In this document: positions 1 through 7,061 of the stretch, piece by piece
Numbering within the stretch: position 1 is the stretch's first letter
Layout: every line of letters begins with the position of its first letter
Assembly: GCA_050249235.1 (NCBI GenBank)
Contig: JBFWQW010000077.1
Coordinates: 1 to 13,331, forward strand
Source: JAEKLB01 sp050249235
Lineage (GTDB): Bacteria > Actinomycetota > Acidimicrobiia > Acidimicrobiales > CADCSY01
DNA length: 13,331 bases
Direction of reading: 5' to 3'
Made by a program: the position numbers and the translations under genes
Notes under the pieces: model-generated
The model's input: the letters and a program-made list of their open reading frames with translations, nothing else
Database searches by the model: none
Told to the model about the DNA's origin: nothing

Positions 1-1063
1 GGCGACCGTCCCGACCTCGCGCCACGTGGACGACGAGGTCGATCGACGAGGCCAGCTGCTCGCGCACCGCCTCGAACGGGAGGCCCGAGCCGGCCGACAG
101 CACCATCGTCTCGAGGCGGCGCAGCGCGTCGGACGGCGAGTTGGCGTGGCACGTCGAGAGCGAGCCCTCGTGGCCGGTGTTCATGGCCTGGACCATGTCG
201 AGCGCCTCCGGTCCCCGCACCTCCCCGACCACGATGCGGTCGGGACGCATGCGCAGGGCGTTGCGGACCAGGTCTCGCGTCCGCACCTCACCCGCCCCCT
301 CGGCGTTGGCCGGCCGGGACTCGAGGCGAAGCACGTGGTCGTGGGCCAACCGCAGCTCGGCCGCGTCCTCCACGGTCACGACCCGCTCGCCGATCGGGAT
401 TCGCGACGCCAGGGCGTTGAGCAGCGTGGTCTTGCCGGTTCCCGTTCCCCCGGACACCACCACGTTGAGACGGGCCACCACCGCCCACGCCAGCAGCGCC
501 GCCACGGGAGCCGGAGCCAGCTCCTCGAGGGCGAGCGCCCGGGGCCCGAAGCGCCGGATCGTCACGTAGGGGCCGTCGACGGCCAGCGGCGGGAGGACGG
601 CGTTCACCCGCGATCCGTCCGGCAGCCGGGCATCGACGAGTGGGGCCGAACGGTCGGCCCGCAACCCGAGCGGGGCGACCACCCGCTCCACCAGGAGCCC
701 GATCGAGCGCTCGTCGAGCCGCAGCGCCAGCCGCTCGATGCGGCCGCCCCGCTCGATCCACACGTCGCGGCCGGGCCCGTTCACCATCACCTCCGTGACC
801 GTGGGGTCGTCGAGGACGGGCTCGAGCCGGCCGAGCCCGAACGTGAGCGCGACCACGCCATCGACGACCGCCGCGCACGCCTCCGGACCGAGCAGCGGCT
901 GGTCGGCCAGCACGAGGCCGGTGGCGTCGTGGCGGAGGGCGGCCTCGGTGGCGGGCATGCCGCCCCGGACGAGCCGGTCGTGGACCACCTCGGCGAGGCG
1001 GTCCGGGCCGGGGACGCCGCCGGCGACCTCGAGCGGGAGGCGGGCGGGGCGACTCGGGCTCAT
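1..1063 (-). CDS. tadA: Tad/Flp pilus secretion ATPase TadA/CpaF (3' end beyond window)
   Basis: Cytoplasmic hexameric ATPase that powers assembly of Tad/Flp pili or a related type II/IV secretion machine. The visible 354 codons carry the family signatures in order: an N-terminal domain with DPTVTEVMVNGP (about 86-97), DARLPDGSRVNAVLPP (about 144-159), the Walker A loop GGTGTGKTT (205-213), the acidic VEDAAEL box (231-237), the Walker B-like RIVVGEVRG (276-284) and the His box GHEGSLSTCHANSP (298-311). No stop is reached before position 1, so the C-terminus lies outside; the family is usually about 400-450 residues. The ATG at 1063 overlaps the stop of the upstream cpaE-like gene as ATGA, so the two are translationally coupled. 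No key residue is missing. The family call is secure. The exact machine (pilus or secretion) cannot be decided here because the tadB/tadC and pilin genes are not in view. Confidence 0.95.
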   Translation of the reverse strand, partial: MSPSRPARLPLEVAGGVPGPDRLAEVVHDRLVRGGMPATEAALRHDATGLVLADQPLLGPEACAAVVDGVVALTFGLGRLEPVLDDPTVTEVMVNGPGRDVWIERGGRIERLALRLDERSIGLLVERVVAPLGLRADRSAPLVDARLPDGSRVNAVLPPLAVDGPYVTIRRFGPRALALEELAPAPVAALLAWAVVARLNVVVSGGTGTGKTTLLNALASRIPIGERVVTVEDAAELRLAHDHVLRLESRPANAEGAGEVRTRDLVRNALRMRPDRIVVGEVRGPEALDMVQAMNTGHEGSLSTCHANSPSDALRRLETMVLSAGSGLPFEAVREQLASSIDLVVHVARGRDGR

Positions 1064-1710
1064 GCCGCGCCGCCGAGGGCCCGGACCAGGGAGCCCGGCA
1101 GCCGGGAGGCGAGCAGGCCGGCGTCGACGGCCCGGGCGATCCGCGGCTCGCAGCGCACGACCGCCCGCACCGGCACCCCCAGGGCGGCCCCGACGTCGTC
1201 GGCCCCGAGGGCCCGACCGGGCTCGTCGACGAGCACCACGCCGGAGGGGCGGAGGGGAGCGGCCAGGGCCCGGCGCAGCGCGAGGTAGCAGGGCCGCAGC
1301 ACCAGCAGGGAGCGGCCGGCGGCGGCGGCCACGGCCAACCTGGCCCCGGTGGGGTCGGTGCCGCAGTCGACGACCACGGGCCGGGGGTCGACGGCGAGGA
1401 CGGCGGCAAGCACCTCACCCCGGTCGCCGTCGGGGGGGAGGTCGCCACCGGCGGGCAGGAGCGCCAACCCGTCGTCGAACGCCAGCTCGAGCCGGGCGAG
1501 GGCGTCGTGGGGCACGGCTGCACCGGCCGCCAGCCACCCGGCGACACCGGGCCCCGCCGGCTCGGCGATCCCGAGAACGGCGGGCACGTCACCGTCGAGG
1601 TCGACCAGCAGGGCCCCGGCGGTTGACCCACGGGCAAGGACGGTGGCGAGGGCGACGGACACCACCGTGGTGCCGCTGCCTCCTTTCGCCGCCCAACAGG
1701 CAACGAGCAC
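1060..1710 (-). CDS. Short CpaE/TadZ/Ssd-like P-loop ATPase of the Tad locus
   Basis: ParA/MinD-superfamily protein expected to place or regulate the Tad pilus machinery at the membrane. At 216 residues it lacks the receiver-like N-terminal domain of classical CpaE/TadZ and begins directly with the P-loop. The deviant Walker A reads AKGGSGTT (8-15): the signature lysine (K9) is present, but the second, catalytic-loop lysine is replaced by Thr, a change common in CpaE/TadZ/Ssd proteins and one that probably weakens ATP hydrolysis. VDLDGD (36-41) is the switch region, followed by a Rossmann-like strand DPRPVVVDCG. The start is GTG at 1710, with GAGGGGG a few bases upstream as ribosome binding site. 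It is followed by tadA with a 4-base ATGA overlap, the order seen in actinobacterial ssd-tadA loci. The Tad-associated role is confident; the specific name is less so. Confidence 0.85.
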   Translation of the reverse strand: MLVACWAAKGGSGTTVVSVALATVLARGSTAGALLVDLDGDVPAVLGIAEPAGPGVAGWLAAGAAVPHDALARLELAFDDGLALLPAGGDLPPDGDRGEVLAAVLAVDPRPVVVDCGTDPTGARLAVAAAAGRSLLVLRPCYLALRRALAAPLRPSGVVLVDEPGRALGADDVGAALGVPVRAVVRCEPRIARAVDAGLLASRLPGSLVRALGGAA

Positions 1711-1778
1711 GACGACCCCCTCGAGGTCGGTTCAGACGTCAGGGGGAAGACGATCGTCGGGGGAAGGAGGGCCCACCG

Positions 1779-1807
1779 ACCCTAGAAGGTCACGAAAGAG
1801 GTTGCAA
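1779..1807 (-). promoter_or_regulatory. Sigma70-type promoter for the cpaE-tadA operon
   Basis: On the minus strand, TTGCAA (1807-1802) and TAGGGT (1784-1779) are separated by exactly 17 bases, which fits housekeeping sigma factors. Transcription would start near 1772, leaving a leader of about 60 bases before the GTG at 1710, which has its own Shine-Dalgarno. The surrounding 60 bases are richer in A and T than the flanking genes. Inferred from sequence only. Confidence 0.55.
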
Positions 1808-1826
1808 GGGATTGAAAGACTCGACG

Positions 1827-1859
1827 CGGCGGACGGCTGGCCGCTGCGGCGGTCCGCCG
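1827..1859 (-). terminator. Candidate stem-loop terminator after the 24-residue ORF
   Basis: CGGCGGAC (1827-1834) is the exact reverse complement of GTCCGCCG (1852-1859), giving an 8-bp GC stem around a 17-base loop that can itself pair. Read on the minus strand it lies about 25 bases past the stop of the small ORF and is followed by a moderately T-rich stretch (GAGTCTTTCAAT). It would separate that transcript from the cpaE promoter just beyond. Confidence 0.4.
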
Positions 1860-1884
1860 ACGCCGGTACCCGGGGGCAGGAAGC

Positions 1885-1959
1885 TCAGATATCGCGGAGC
1901 TTCTTGGCGGCGAACGCCCCGAGGCCGAGGAGGAGCACGAGGAGCAGCAGTCGCTTCAT
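1885..1959 (-). CDS. 24-residue hydrophobic microprotein, function unknown
   Basis: An ORF of 24 codons encodes a short basic start (MKR), a run of leucine, valine and glycine able to span or insert into the membrane (about residues 4-18), and a charged tail (AAKKLRDI). Its layout resembles small single-span actinobacterial membrane proteins, but I do not recognise a family. Support for reality: a TAGCGT -10 hexamer lies 8 bases before the ATG, the same leaderless arrangement seen at six other starts in this window, and a candidate terminator follows. The reading frame stays open upstream to about 2262, but that extension is antisense-like shadow of the neighbouring gene and is proline/arginine-rich. 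It stands alone between two minus-strand operons. Function cannot be inferred. Confidence 0.5.
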   Translation of the reverse strand: MKRLLLLVLLLGLGAFAAKKLRDI

Positions 1960-1967
1960 GGACGGGC

Positions 1968-1973
1968 ACGCTA
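1968..1973 (-). promoter_or_regulatory. -10 element (TAGCGT) of the microprotein gene
   Basis: TAGCGT on the minus strand is 8 bases upstream of the ATG at 1959, placing the transcription start at or one base from the start codon. There is no recognisable -35. A GAGGGG just upstream of it could instead be a distant, poorly spaced Shine-Dalgarno. Confidence 0.45.
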
Positions 1974-2029
1974 CCCCTCGCCTGTGACACGGGCGTCGAC
2001 CCCGGTGCGATTCGGGCGGGGAGGGGATC

Positions 2030-2566
2030 TCAGGCAGACGGGCGGGCCAGGCGGCGGCGCTCGGCCTCGACCCTCGCCGGCCCGCCCTCGGTGGCCGCGA
2101 CCAGGGCGTGGAGGACGGCCAGTCCGGCCAGACGGTCACGCTCCTGATCGGGACGGACGAGCGCCAAGGCCCGCAGCAGGGGGCCGTCCGACGCAGGGGA
2201 GGCCGTCGCCTGGAGGCCGGCATAAAGCGTCCGGCGGGCATCGGCCAGGACCACGTGGACACCGGTGAGCCGCTCGAGCGTGGCGTCCCCCTCGCCGGTG
2301 CCGGCGGCCATGGCGGCCAGCACCTCGAGCAGCCGGTCGAGCGCGATCGCCGCCTCGACCGGATCTCCCGGCGCCAGCCCGTGAACCTCGGGCTGGCGCT
2401 TCCGCCACAACGAGGCGTGCCAGGCGTGGTGCAGCGCCTGCTCGGCGAGGAGCGCCTTCGCCGCCGGCTCGGGCACCGTGGGCACCCAGGCGCCGAGGAG
2501 CGAGAAGGTGGCCTCCTCGAGCCGGGCGGCCCGGCTGGTCACCTGGGCCGTGGCCGACAGGTTCAC
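2030..2566 (-). CDS. Conserved-looking helical protein coupled to nadE, unrecognised
   Basis: A 178-residue protein that I cannot assign. It starts at GTG 2566, whose bases overlap the nadE stop as GTGA, so it is translationally coupled to NAD+ synthetase. It is predicted to be almost entirely alpha-helical with no signal peptide or membrane span. The N-terminal third is the most distinctive: RLEEATFSLLGAWV (15-28), VPEPAAKALLAEQ (31-43), then a His/Trp-rich patch HHAWHASLWRKRQPEVHGL (46-64). The glutamates at 17, 18 and 42 with histidines at 46, 47, 50 and 62 are reminiscent of ferritin-like diiron helix bundles, but the spacing is not the standard ExxH, so this is only a suggestion. The rest is Ala/Leu-rich helix ending in a basic tail. 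The operon position hints at a role near NAD metabolism, without proof. Confidence 0.75.
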   Translation of the reverse strand: MNLSATAQVTSRAARLEEATFSLLGAWVPTVPEPAAKALLAEQALHHAWHASLWRKRQPEVHGLAPGDPVEAAIALDRLLEVLAAMAAGTGEGDATLERLTGVHVVLADARRTLYAGLQATASPASDGPLLRALALVRPDQERDRLAGLAVLHALVAATEGGPARVEAERRRLARPSA

Positions 2567-4284
2567 CCTCGGTAGCGGTTGACGATCGGCATGCGCCGAT
2601 CCTTGCCGAAGGCCTTGGGGGTCACCCGCACCCCGACCGGCGCCTGGCGCCGCTTCCACTCCGCCACGTCGATCATCCGGGTGATGCGCTCGACGACCGC
2701 GGGGTCGTGGCCGGCCTCGATGAGGTCGTCGGCGGTCCAGTCCTGCTCGACGTAGGCCTCGACGATCGGGTCGAGCACGTCGTAGGGGGGGAGCGAGTCG
2801 GAGTCGCGCTGGTCGGGCCGGAGCTCGGCCGAGGGCGCCTTCAGGAGCACCGAGCCGGGGATGAGGTCGTAGCCGGCCTGCTCGTTCCGGGCCCTGGCCA
2901 GTTGGTAGATGGTGGTCTTGGTCAGGTCCTTGATGACCGCGAACCCGCCGGCCATGTCGACGCCGTAGACGGTGGTGTAGCCGACCGCCAGCTCGCTCTT
3001 GTTGCCGCAGATGATCACCAGCCAGGACGGGAACTTGTTCGCCAGGGCCATGAGGAGGTTGGCCCGGATGCGCCCCTGCAGGTTCTCCTCGGCGACGCCC
3101 GGCTCGAGCCCGGCGAAGGCCGGCGCCAGGAGCTCGAGCGACGCCTGGTAGGCCCCCTCGATGGCGATGGTCCGCAGCTCGACCCCGAGGTTGGCCGCCA
3201 GCTTCTCGGCATCCGTGATCGAGGCCTCGCTCGAGTAGCGGGACGGCAGGGCGTAGGGATGCACCCGCTCCGCGCCGAGCGCGTCGACGGCGATGGTGGT
3301 GACGAGCGACGAGTCGATCCCGCCCGAGAGGCCGAGCGCCACGTCGGTGAAGCCGTTCTTGCGCACGTAGTCGCGCAGGCCGAGGACGAGCGCCCGGTAG
3401 ATCTCCTCGGCCGGCGCCAACGGGGGCGACACCACCGGGCCCGGGAGGAGGGGCCGCTCCAGCGGGTTCGACTCGCTCAGCGCGACGACGGGGAGCGGCT
3501 CGGACCGGGAGCGGCCCCGAGGGTCGAGCAGCCGCTTGCGGAAGCCGGCCGGCACCTCGACGTCGCAGACGAGGACGGCCTCCTCGAACTGCGGAGCGGC
3601 GGCGACGACCTCGCCCTCGGCACTCACGACCATCGACCGGCCGTCGAACACGAGCTCGTCCTGGCCGCCGACCTGGTTCACGTAGACGAGGCCGCAGGAG
3701 GCATCGAGGGCCCGGGTGGCGAGCATGCGGACCCGCTCCTCGGCCCGACCGGCCGAGAAGGGCGAGGCGTTCAGGTTGAGGATGAGCTCGGCGCCGCCGG
3801 CGGCCTGGGCCGACATCGGCCCGGTGGGGCTCCACACGTCCTCGCAGATGGAGATGCCGACCCGGACCCCGCCCACGAGGAACAGGTCGTAGGACCCGGT
3901 GCCCGGCGTGAAGTAGCGCTGCTCGTCGAAGACGCCGTAGTTCGGGAGGAGGCGCTTGCGGTAGACGCCCTGCACGCCGCCCTGGGCGCAGACCGCGGCG
4001 GCGTTGTGGAGGTCGAGGCCGGCGTCGACGAAGCCGACCACGGCGACGCACCGCAGCGATCGAGCCGCGATCCGGTCGAGCGCCAGACGGTTGTCCCGCA
4101 CGAAGCTCGGCTTCAGCAGCAGGTCCTCGGGTGGGTAGCCCGTGACGGCCAGCTCGCCGAAGACGGCGACATCGGCGCCGGCGTGCTCGGCCTCGTCGAG
4201 CGCCAGGATGATCCGGTCGGTGTTCCCCTCGAGGTCGCCGACCACCGGGTCGAGCTGGCACAGAGCGACACGGAGCACGTGCAT
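2563..4284 (-). CDS. nadE: Glutamine-dependent NAD+ synthetase
   Basis: Catalyses the last step of NAD+ biosynthesis: ATP-dependent amidation of nicotinic acid adenine dinucleotide, using ammonia released from glutamine. The 573-residue protein has two fused domains. Residues 1-270 are a nitrilase-type glutaminase with the catalytic triad visible as E44 (FGELAVTGYPPEDLL), K110 (YRKRLLPNYGVFDE) and C147 (GISICEDVWSP). The C-terminal synthetase domain (about 285-573) has the PP-loop SGGIDSS (319-325), LPSRYSSEASITDAE, NLQGRIRANLLMALAN, CGNKSELAVGYTTVYGDMAGG-like signatures and the closing KDRRMPIVNRYR. Length fits the shorter bacterial two-domain form, below that of the roughly 680-residue mycobacterial enzyme. 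The ATG at 4284 is chosen because a TAGCCT -10 box lies 6 bases upstream (leaderless). The stop overlaps the next gene's start by 4 bases. Confidence 0.97.
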   Translation of the reverse strand: MHVLRVALCQLDPVVGDLEGNTDRIILALDEAEHAGADVAVFGELAVTGYPPEDLLLKPSFVRDNRLALDRIAARSLRCVAVVGFVDAGLDLHNAAAVCAQGGVQGVYRKRLLPNYGVFDEQRYFTPGTGSYDLFLVGGVRVGISICEDVWSPTGPMSAQAAGGAELILNLNASPFSAGRAEERVRMLATRALDASCGLVYVNQVGGQDELVFDGRSMVVSAEGEVVAAAPQFEEAVLVCDVEVPAGFRKRLLDPRGRSRSEPLPVVALSESNPLERPLLPGPVVSPPLAPAEEIYRALVLGLRDYVRKNGFTDVALGLSGGIDSSLVTTIAVDALGAERVHPYALPSRYSSEASITDAEKLAANLGVELRTIAIEGAYQASLELLAPAFAGLEPGVAEENLQGRIRANLLMALANKFPSWLVIICGNKSELAVGYTTVYGVDMAGGFAVIKDLTKTTIYQLARARNEQAGYDLIPGSVLLKAPSAELRPDQRDSDSLPPYDVLDPIVEAYVEQDWTADDLIEAGHDPAVVERITRMIDVAEWKRRQAPVGVRVTPKAFGKDRRMPIVNRYRG

Positions 4285-4290
4285 GCCCGC

Positions 4291-4296
4291 AGGCTA
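4291..4296 (-). promoter_or_regulatory. -10 element (TAGCCT) of nadE, leaderless
   Basis: TAGCCT on the minus strand ends 6 bases before the nadE ATG and there is no Shine-Dalgarno between them, so transcription should begin at the A of the start codon. No clear -35 hexamer is visible at the expected distance. Confidence 0.55.
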
Positions 4297-4404
4297 GGTG
4301 GCCGATTTCGCCGGGACGTCGACCCGGGCGACCACCACGAGGTGCGCACCGGAGGAGACGAAGCGTCCGGCGCCCCCACGGATCGTCACCAGGTGCCGCT
4401 GCAT
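4294..4404 (-). CDS. Doubtful 36-residue ORF between glnII and nadE
   Basis: An ATG at 4404 opens 36 codons ending in TAG at 4294, with strong G/C preference in third positions and a beta-strand-like hydrophobic stretch (AHLVVVARVDV). A further in-frame ATG at 4458 would give 54 residues. Neither start has a properly spaced Shine-Dalgarno (GAGGGG sits only 2 bases before 4404) or a -10 box, and the stop lies inside the nadE -10 element. I cannot name it. It may be chance coding potential in GC-rich DNA. Confidence 0.2.
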   Translation of the reverse strand: MQRHLVTIRGGAGRFVSSGAHLVVVARVDVPAKSAT

Positions 4405-4462
4405 CGCCCCTCGACCGGGGCCCAGCCCGCACGGCTGCGCGCTCGCCCAGCTGCGCATCGAC

Positions 4463-4506
4463 GACGCGACGGGGGGTCGGCCCGTGGGCCGACCCCCCGT
4501 TGCGTC
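4463..4506 (-). terminator. Long perfect hairpin downstream of glnII
   Basis: Arms 4469-4483 and 4486-4500 are 15-base exact reverse complements (ACGGGGGGTCGGCCC and its partner) with only two bases between them. GACGC (4463-4467) and GCGTC (4502-4506) extend the stem beyond one G-T position. It begins about 50 bases past the glnII stop and precedes the nadE promoter, as expected of a factor-independent terminator. There is no T-run after it on the minus strand, as is frequent in GC-rich actinobacteria. Confidence 0.65.
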
Positions 4507-4532
4507 CCCTCGTGGTGACGAGGCAGTGCGCC

Positions 4533-4550
4533 GGCCCGCCGGAGCGGGCC
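4533..4550 (-). terminator. Short hairpin immediately after the glnII stop
   Basis: GGCCCGC-CGGA-GCGGGCC is a perfect 7-bp stem with a tetraloop, beginning 6 bases after the glnII stop codon. It may act with the longer hairpin as a tandem terminator or protect the mRNA 3' end. Confidence 0.4.
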
Positions 4551-4556
4551 CGACGA

Positions 4557-5555
4557 CTACGAAGCGGAGCAGACGGTGTTCACGATGAGGCGGGTCACCG
4601 TGTAGGGGTCCATGTTGGCGTTGGGCCGGCGGTCCTCGATGTAGCCCTTCTGGTCGACCTCGACCTGCCAGGGGATGCGCACCGAGGCGCCCCGGTTCGA
4701 CACGCCGTAGGAGAACTCGTTCCAGGGGGCGGTCTCGTGGAGGCCGGTGAGGCGGTGCTCGATGCCGAAGCCGTACTGATGGACGTGCTCCTCCCAGTTC
4801 TTCCCGAGCGCCTCGCAGGCGGCGATGATCGGCTCGTAGCTCTCCCGCATCTGCTTGGTCGAGTAGTTGGTGTGGCACCCGGCGCCGTTCCAGTCGCCCC
4901 GGACGGGCTTCGGGTCGAGGGTCACGGAGATGCCGTGGTCCTCACCGATGCGGTGGAGCAGCCAGCGGGCCACCCACAGCTGATCGGACACCTCGAGGGG
5001 GGGCAGCGGCCCGACCTGGAACTCCCACTGGCCGGGCATGACCTCGCCGTTGATGCCGGAGATCTCCAGGCCGGCCTCGATGCAGGCCTCCATGTGGTCC
5101 TCGACGAGCGGGCGGCCGTAGATGTCGTCGGCGCCGACCCCGCAGTAGTACGGGCCCTGCGGGCCGGGGTAGCCGCCGGACTCGGGGAAGCCGAGGGGGC
5201 GGGTGCCCTTGAAGAGCGTGTACTCCTGCTCGAGGCCGAAGAGCGACTCGAAGTCGGCGTACTTCTCGGAGACCTCGGCGAGCGCGGCACGGGTGTTGGT
5301 GTCGTGCGGCGTCATGTCGATGTTGAGCACCTCGGACAGCACGAGGATGTCGTCGCCGCCGCGGATGGGGTCGGCGCAGGTGAACACCGGGCGCAGGACG
5401 CGGTCGGAGGCGTGGCCCTCGGCCTGGTTCGTGCTCGACCCGTCGAAGCCCCAGATGGGCGGCTCGGCGCCGTCCTTCAGGATCCTCGTCTTCGAGCGGA
5501 GCAGCGGCGTCGGCTCCGTGCCGTCGATCCAGATGTACTCAGCCTTGTAAACCAC
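4557..5555 (-). CDS. glnII: Type II (eukaryote-like) glutamine synthetase
   Basis: ATP-dependent synthesis of glutamine from glutamate and ammonium by a decameric GSII enzyme, cytoplasmic. The 332 residues show GSII hallmarks: IWGFDGSSTNQAEG (34-47), LEQEYTLF with metal ligands E109 and E111, NGEVMPGQWEFQVGP (170-183; E171, E178), GAGCHTNYST with H228, NRGASVRIP (287-295) and EDRRPNANMDPY (307-318). This is close to the 340-odd residues usual for Streptomyces and Frankia GlnII. The GTG at 5555 is chosen because the protein start MVYKAEYIWIDG matches the family and GAGGAG lies about 9 bases upstream; the frame stays open far upstream only as antisense of glnA. It is transcribed away from glnA and glnR, and the shared intergenic region carries a candidate GlnR site. 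GSII enzymes are typically induced under nitrogen limitation. Confidence 0.96.
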   Translation of the reverse strand: MVYKAEYIWIDGTEPTPLLRSKTRILKDGAEPPIWGFDGSSTNQAEGHASDRVLRPVFTCADPIRGGDDILVLSEVLNIDMTPHDTNTRAALAEVSEKYADFESLFGLEQEYTLFKGTRPLGFPESGGYPGPQGPYYCGVGADDIYGRPLVEDHMEACIEAGLEISGINGEVMPGQWEFQVGPLPPLEVSDQLWVARWLLHRIGEDHGISVTLDPKPVRGDWNGAGCHTNYSTKQMRESYEPIIAACEALGKNWEEHVHQYGFGIEHRLTGLHETAPWNEFSYGVSNRGASVRIPWQVEVDQKGYIEDRRPNANMDPYTVTRLIVNTVCSAS

Positions 5556-5624
5556 GTGCTCGTCTCCTCGTCTGATCGGGACAGGTCGTGTCGTGCGGGG
5601 ACGGCGCCACGCAACCAGGCAGCG

Positions 5625-5651
5625 ATTACCCGGACTTTTCTCGAATGTGAA
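5625..5651 (-). promoter_or_regulatory. Candidate GlnR operator between glnII and glnA
   Basis: On the minus strand TTCAC-N6-GAAAA-N6-GTAAT lies at 5651-5647, 5640-5636 and 5629-5625: three half-sites spaced exactly 11 bp. The actinobacterial GlnR consensus is alternating gTnAc and GaAAc boxes separated by 6 bases; each box here departs from it at one position. A fourth related element (ATGAA on plus, 5658-5662) continues the 11-bp phase. It sits in the 147-bp divergent region, AT-rich against its surroundings, and could control both synthetase genes. Not tested against binding data. Confidence 0.55.
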
Positions 5652-5705
5652 CGGCGCATGAACTGGGCCGGCCCCCCGTCTGGGCCGCGGCGCCAGGATG
5701 CCATG

Positions 5706-7049
5706 ATGCGCCCCGTGGAGCGCCAGCAGGACTACGTACTGCGCACGGTGGAGGAGCGCGGGATCCGATTCATCCAGCTCTGGTTCACCGACGTCCTCGG
5801 GGTGCCGAAGGCCCTCTCGATCACACCGGCCGAGCTCGAGAACGCCCTCGAGGAGGGCCTGACGTTCGACGGCTCGGCCGTAGACGGCTTCAGCCGGGTG
5901 CAGGAGAGCGACGTGCTGGCCCGCCCCGATCCCACCACCTTCCAGATCCTGCCGCTCCAGAGCGCCGGCGGGCCGGTGGCCAAGGTCGTGTGCGACATCC
6001 TCGACCTCGACGGCACCCCCTTCGAGGGCGATCCCCGCTGGGTGCTGCGCCGCACGCTCGGCAAGGCCCGCGAGAAGGGCTTCACCTTCTACGCCGCGCC
6101 CGAGATCGAGTACTTCTACTTCGGGAGCGACGACCCCTCGAAGCCTCTCGAGCCGCTCGACCGGGGCTCCTACTTCGAGCTCACGGTGGGCGACCTCACG
6201 ACCGACCTGCGGAAGCGCACGGTCCTCACGCTCGAGGAGATGGGCATCCCCGTCGAGTACTCGCAGCACGAGGACAGCCCGGGCCAGCACGAGATCGACC
6301 TCCGTCACACCGATGCCCTCACCATGGCCGACACGGTGATGACAACCCGGCTCGTCGTGAAGGAGATCGCCCGGTCGGCCGGCGTGTACGCCACGTTCAT
6401 GCCGAAGCCACTGGCCGGCGTGCAGGGGTCGGGCATGCACACCCACTTCTCGCTCTTCGAGGGCGAGACCAACGCCTTCCACGACCCGGACGACGAGCAC
6501 GGGCTCTCGTCCGTGGCCAAGGGCTTCATCGCCGGGCTCCTGCGCCACGCCCCCGAGCTCACCGCCATCACCAACCCGACGGTCAACTCCTACAAGCGCC
6601 TCGTGCCCGGCTACGAGGCGCCCGTCTTCGCGTCCTGGGCCCGCAACAACGCGTCCGTGATCGTCAACGTGCCCCGGTCGAAGCGGAACCGAGCCGAGTC
6701 GACCCGCATCGAGTACCGGGCTCCCGACCCCTCGTGCAACCCCTACCTGGCCTACGCCTGCGTGCTGGCCGTCGGCCTGGCCGGCATCGAGCGGGGCTAC
6801 GAGCTGCCGGCCGAGACGATGGGGAACCTCTTCACCCGCTCCCCGTCCGAGCTCACCGCCGACGGGCTGGCCGCCGTCCCCGGGAACCTCCACGACGCCG
6901 TCGCGACCATGGAGAGCTCCGAGCTCCTCAAGGAGACGCTCGGCGACCACGTCTTCGAGTGGTTCGTCCGCAACAAGCACGCCGAGTGGGCCGACTACAA
7001 GACCACGGTCAGCCAGTTCGAACTCGACCGCTACTTCCCGAGGCTGTAG
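5706..7049 (+). CDS. glnA: Type I-alpha glutamine synthetase
   Basis: Dodecameric GSI-type glutamine synthetase, 447 residues. Signatures: FDGSAVDGFSRVQESD (54-69), GDPRWVL (108-114), APEIEYFYF with metal ligands E133 and E135, QHEDSPGQHEID (187-198), GSGMHTHFS (241-249), NPTVNSYKRLVPGYEAP (290-306; flap E304), STRIEYRAPDPSCNPYLA (332-349). It aligns along its whole length with the Bacillus-type feedback-inhibited enzyme and keeps the Arg (R64) equivalent to Bacillus R62 that senses glutamine. The GSI-beta NLYDLPP adenylylation segment is absent, so control by GlnE is unlikely. It lacks the vegetative GSI-beta insert, making it the GSI-alpha form. Start: AGGA at 5695-5698 spaces best with ATG 5706; ATG 5703 and GTG 5715 are alternatives. 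It is followed after 12 bases by glnR, probably in one mRNA. Whether it is the main synthetase or a GlnA-like paralogue acting on amines cannot be proven, but the active site looks complete. Confidence 0.93.
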   Translation: MRPVERQQDYVLRTVEERGIRFIQLWFTDVLGVPKALSITPAELENALEEGLTFDGSAVDGFSRVQESDVLARPDPTTFQILPLQSAGGPVAKVVCDILDLDGTPFEGDPRWVLRRTLGKAREKGFTFYAAPEIEYFYFGSDDPSKPLEPLDRGSYFELTVGDLTTDLRKRTVLTLEEMGIPVEYSQHEDSPGQHEIDLRHTDALTMADTVMTTRLVVKEIARSAGVYATFMPKPLAGVQGSGMHTHFSLFEGETNAFHDPDDEHGLSSVAKGFIAGLLRHAPELTAITNPTVNSYKRLVPGYEAPVFASWARNNASVIVNVPRSKRNRAESTRIEYRAPDPSCNPYLAYACVLAVGLAGIERGYELPAETMGNLFTRSPSELTADGLAAVPGNLHDAVATMESSELLKETLGDHVFEWFVRNKHAEWADYKTTVSQFELDRYFPRL

Positions 7050-7061
7050 GAAGGCAGCTCG

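Noticed and set aside
2567..4432. Open frame on the minus strand extending the 178-residue protein upstream through nadE
   Set aside because: It is an Arg/Gly/Pro-rich shadow of nadE in another frame, typical of very GC-rich DNA. The GTGA overlap at 2563-2566 marks the real start.
2707..4518. Long plus-strand ORF opposite nadE
   Set aside because: Low-complexity Gly/Arg/Val-rich translation with no recognisable motif; fully explained by nadE codon bias on the other strand.
4500..5702. Plus-strand open frame running into glnA from 4500
   Set aside because: It is antisense to glnII. The glnA homology begins near 5706 and the extension would cover the divergent promoter and candidate GlnR site.
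5556..5702. Classical -35/-10 promoters for glnII and glnA
   Set aside because: I could not find a convincing pair with acceptable spacing in either direction, so no promoter is annotated beyond the GlnR-type array.
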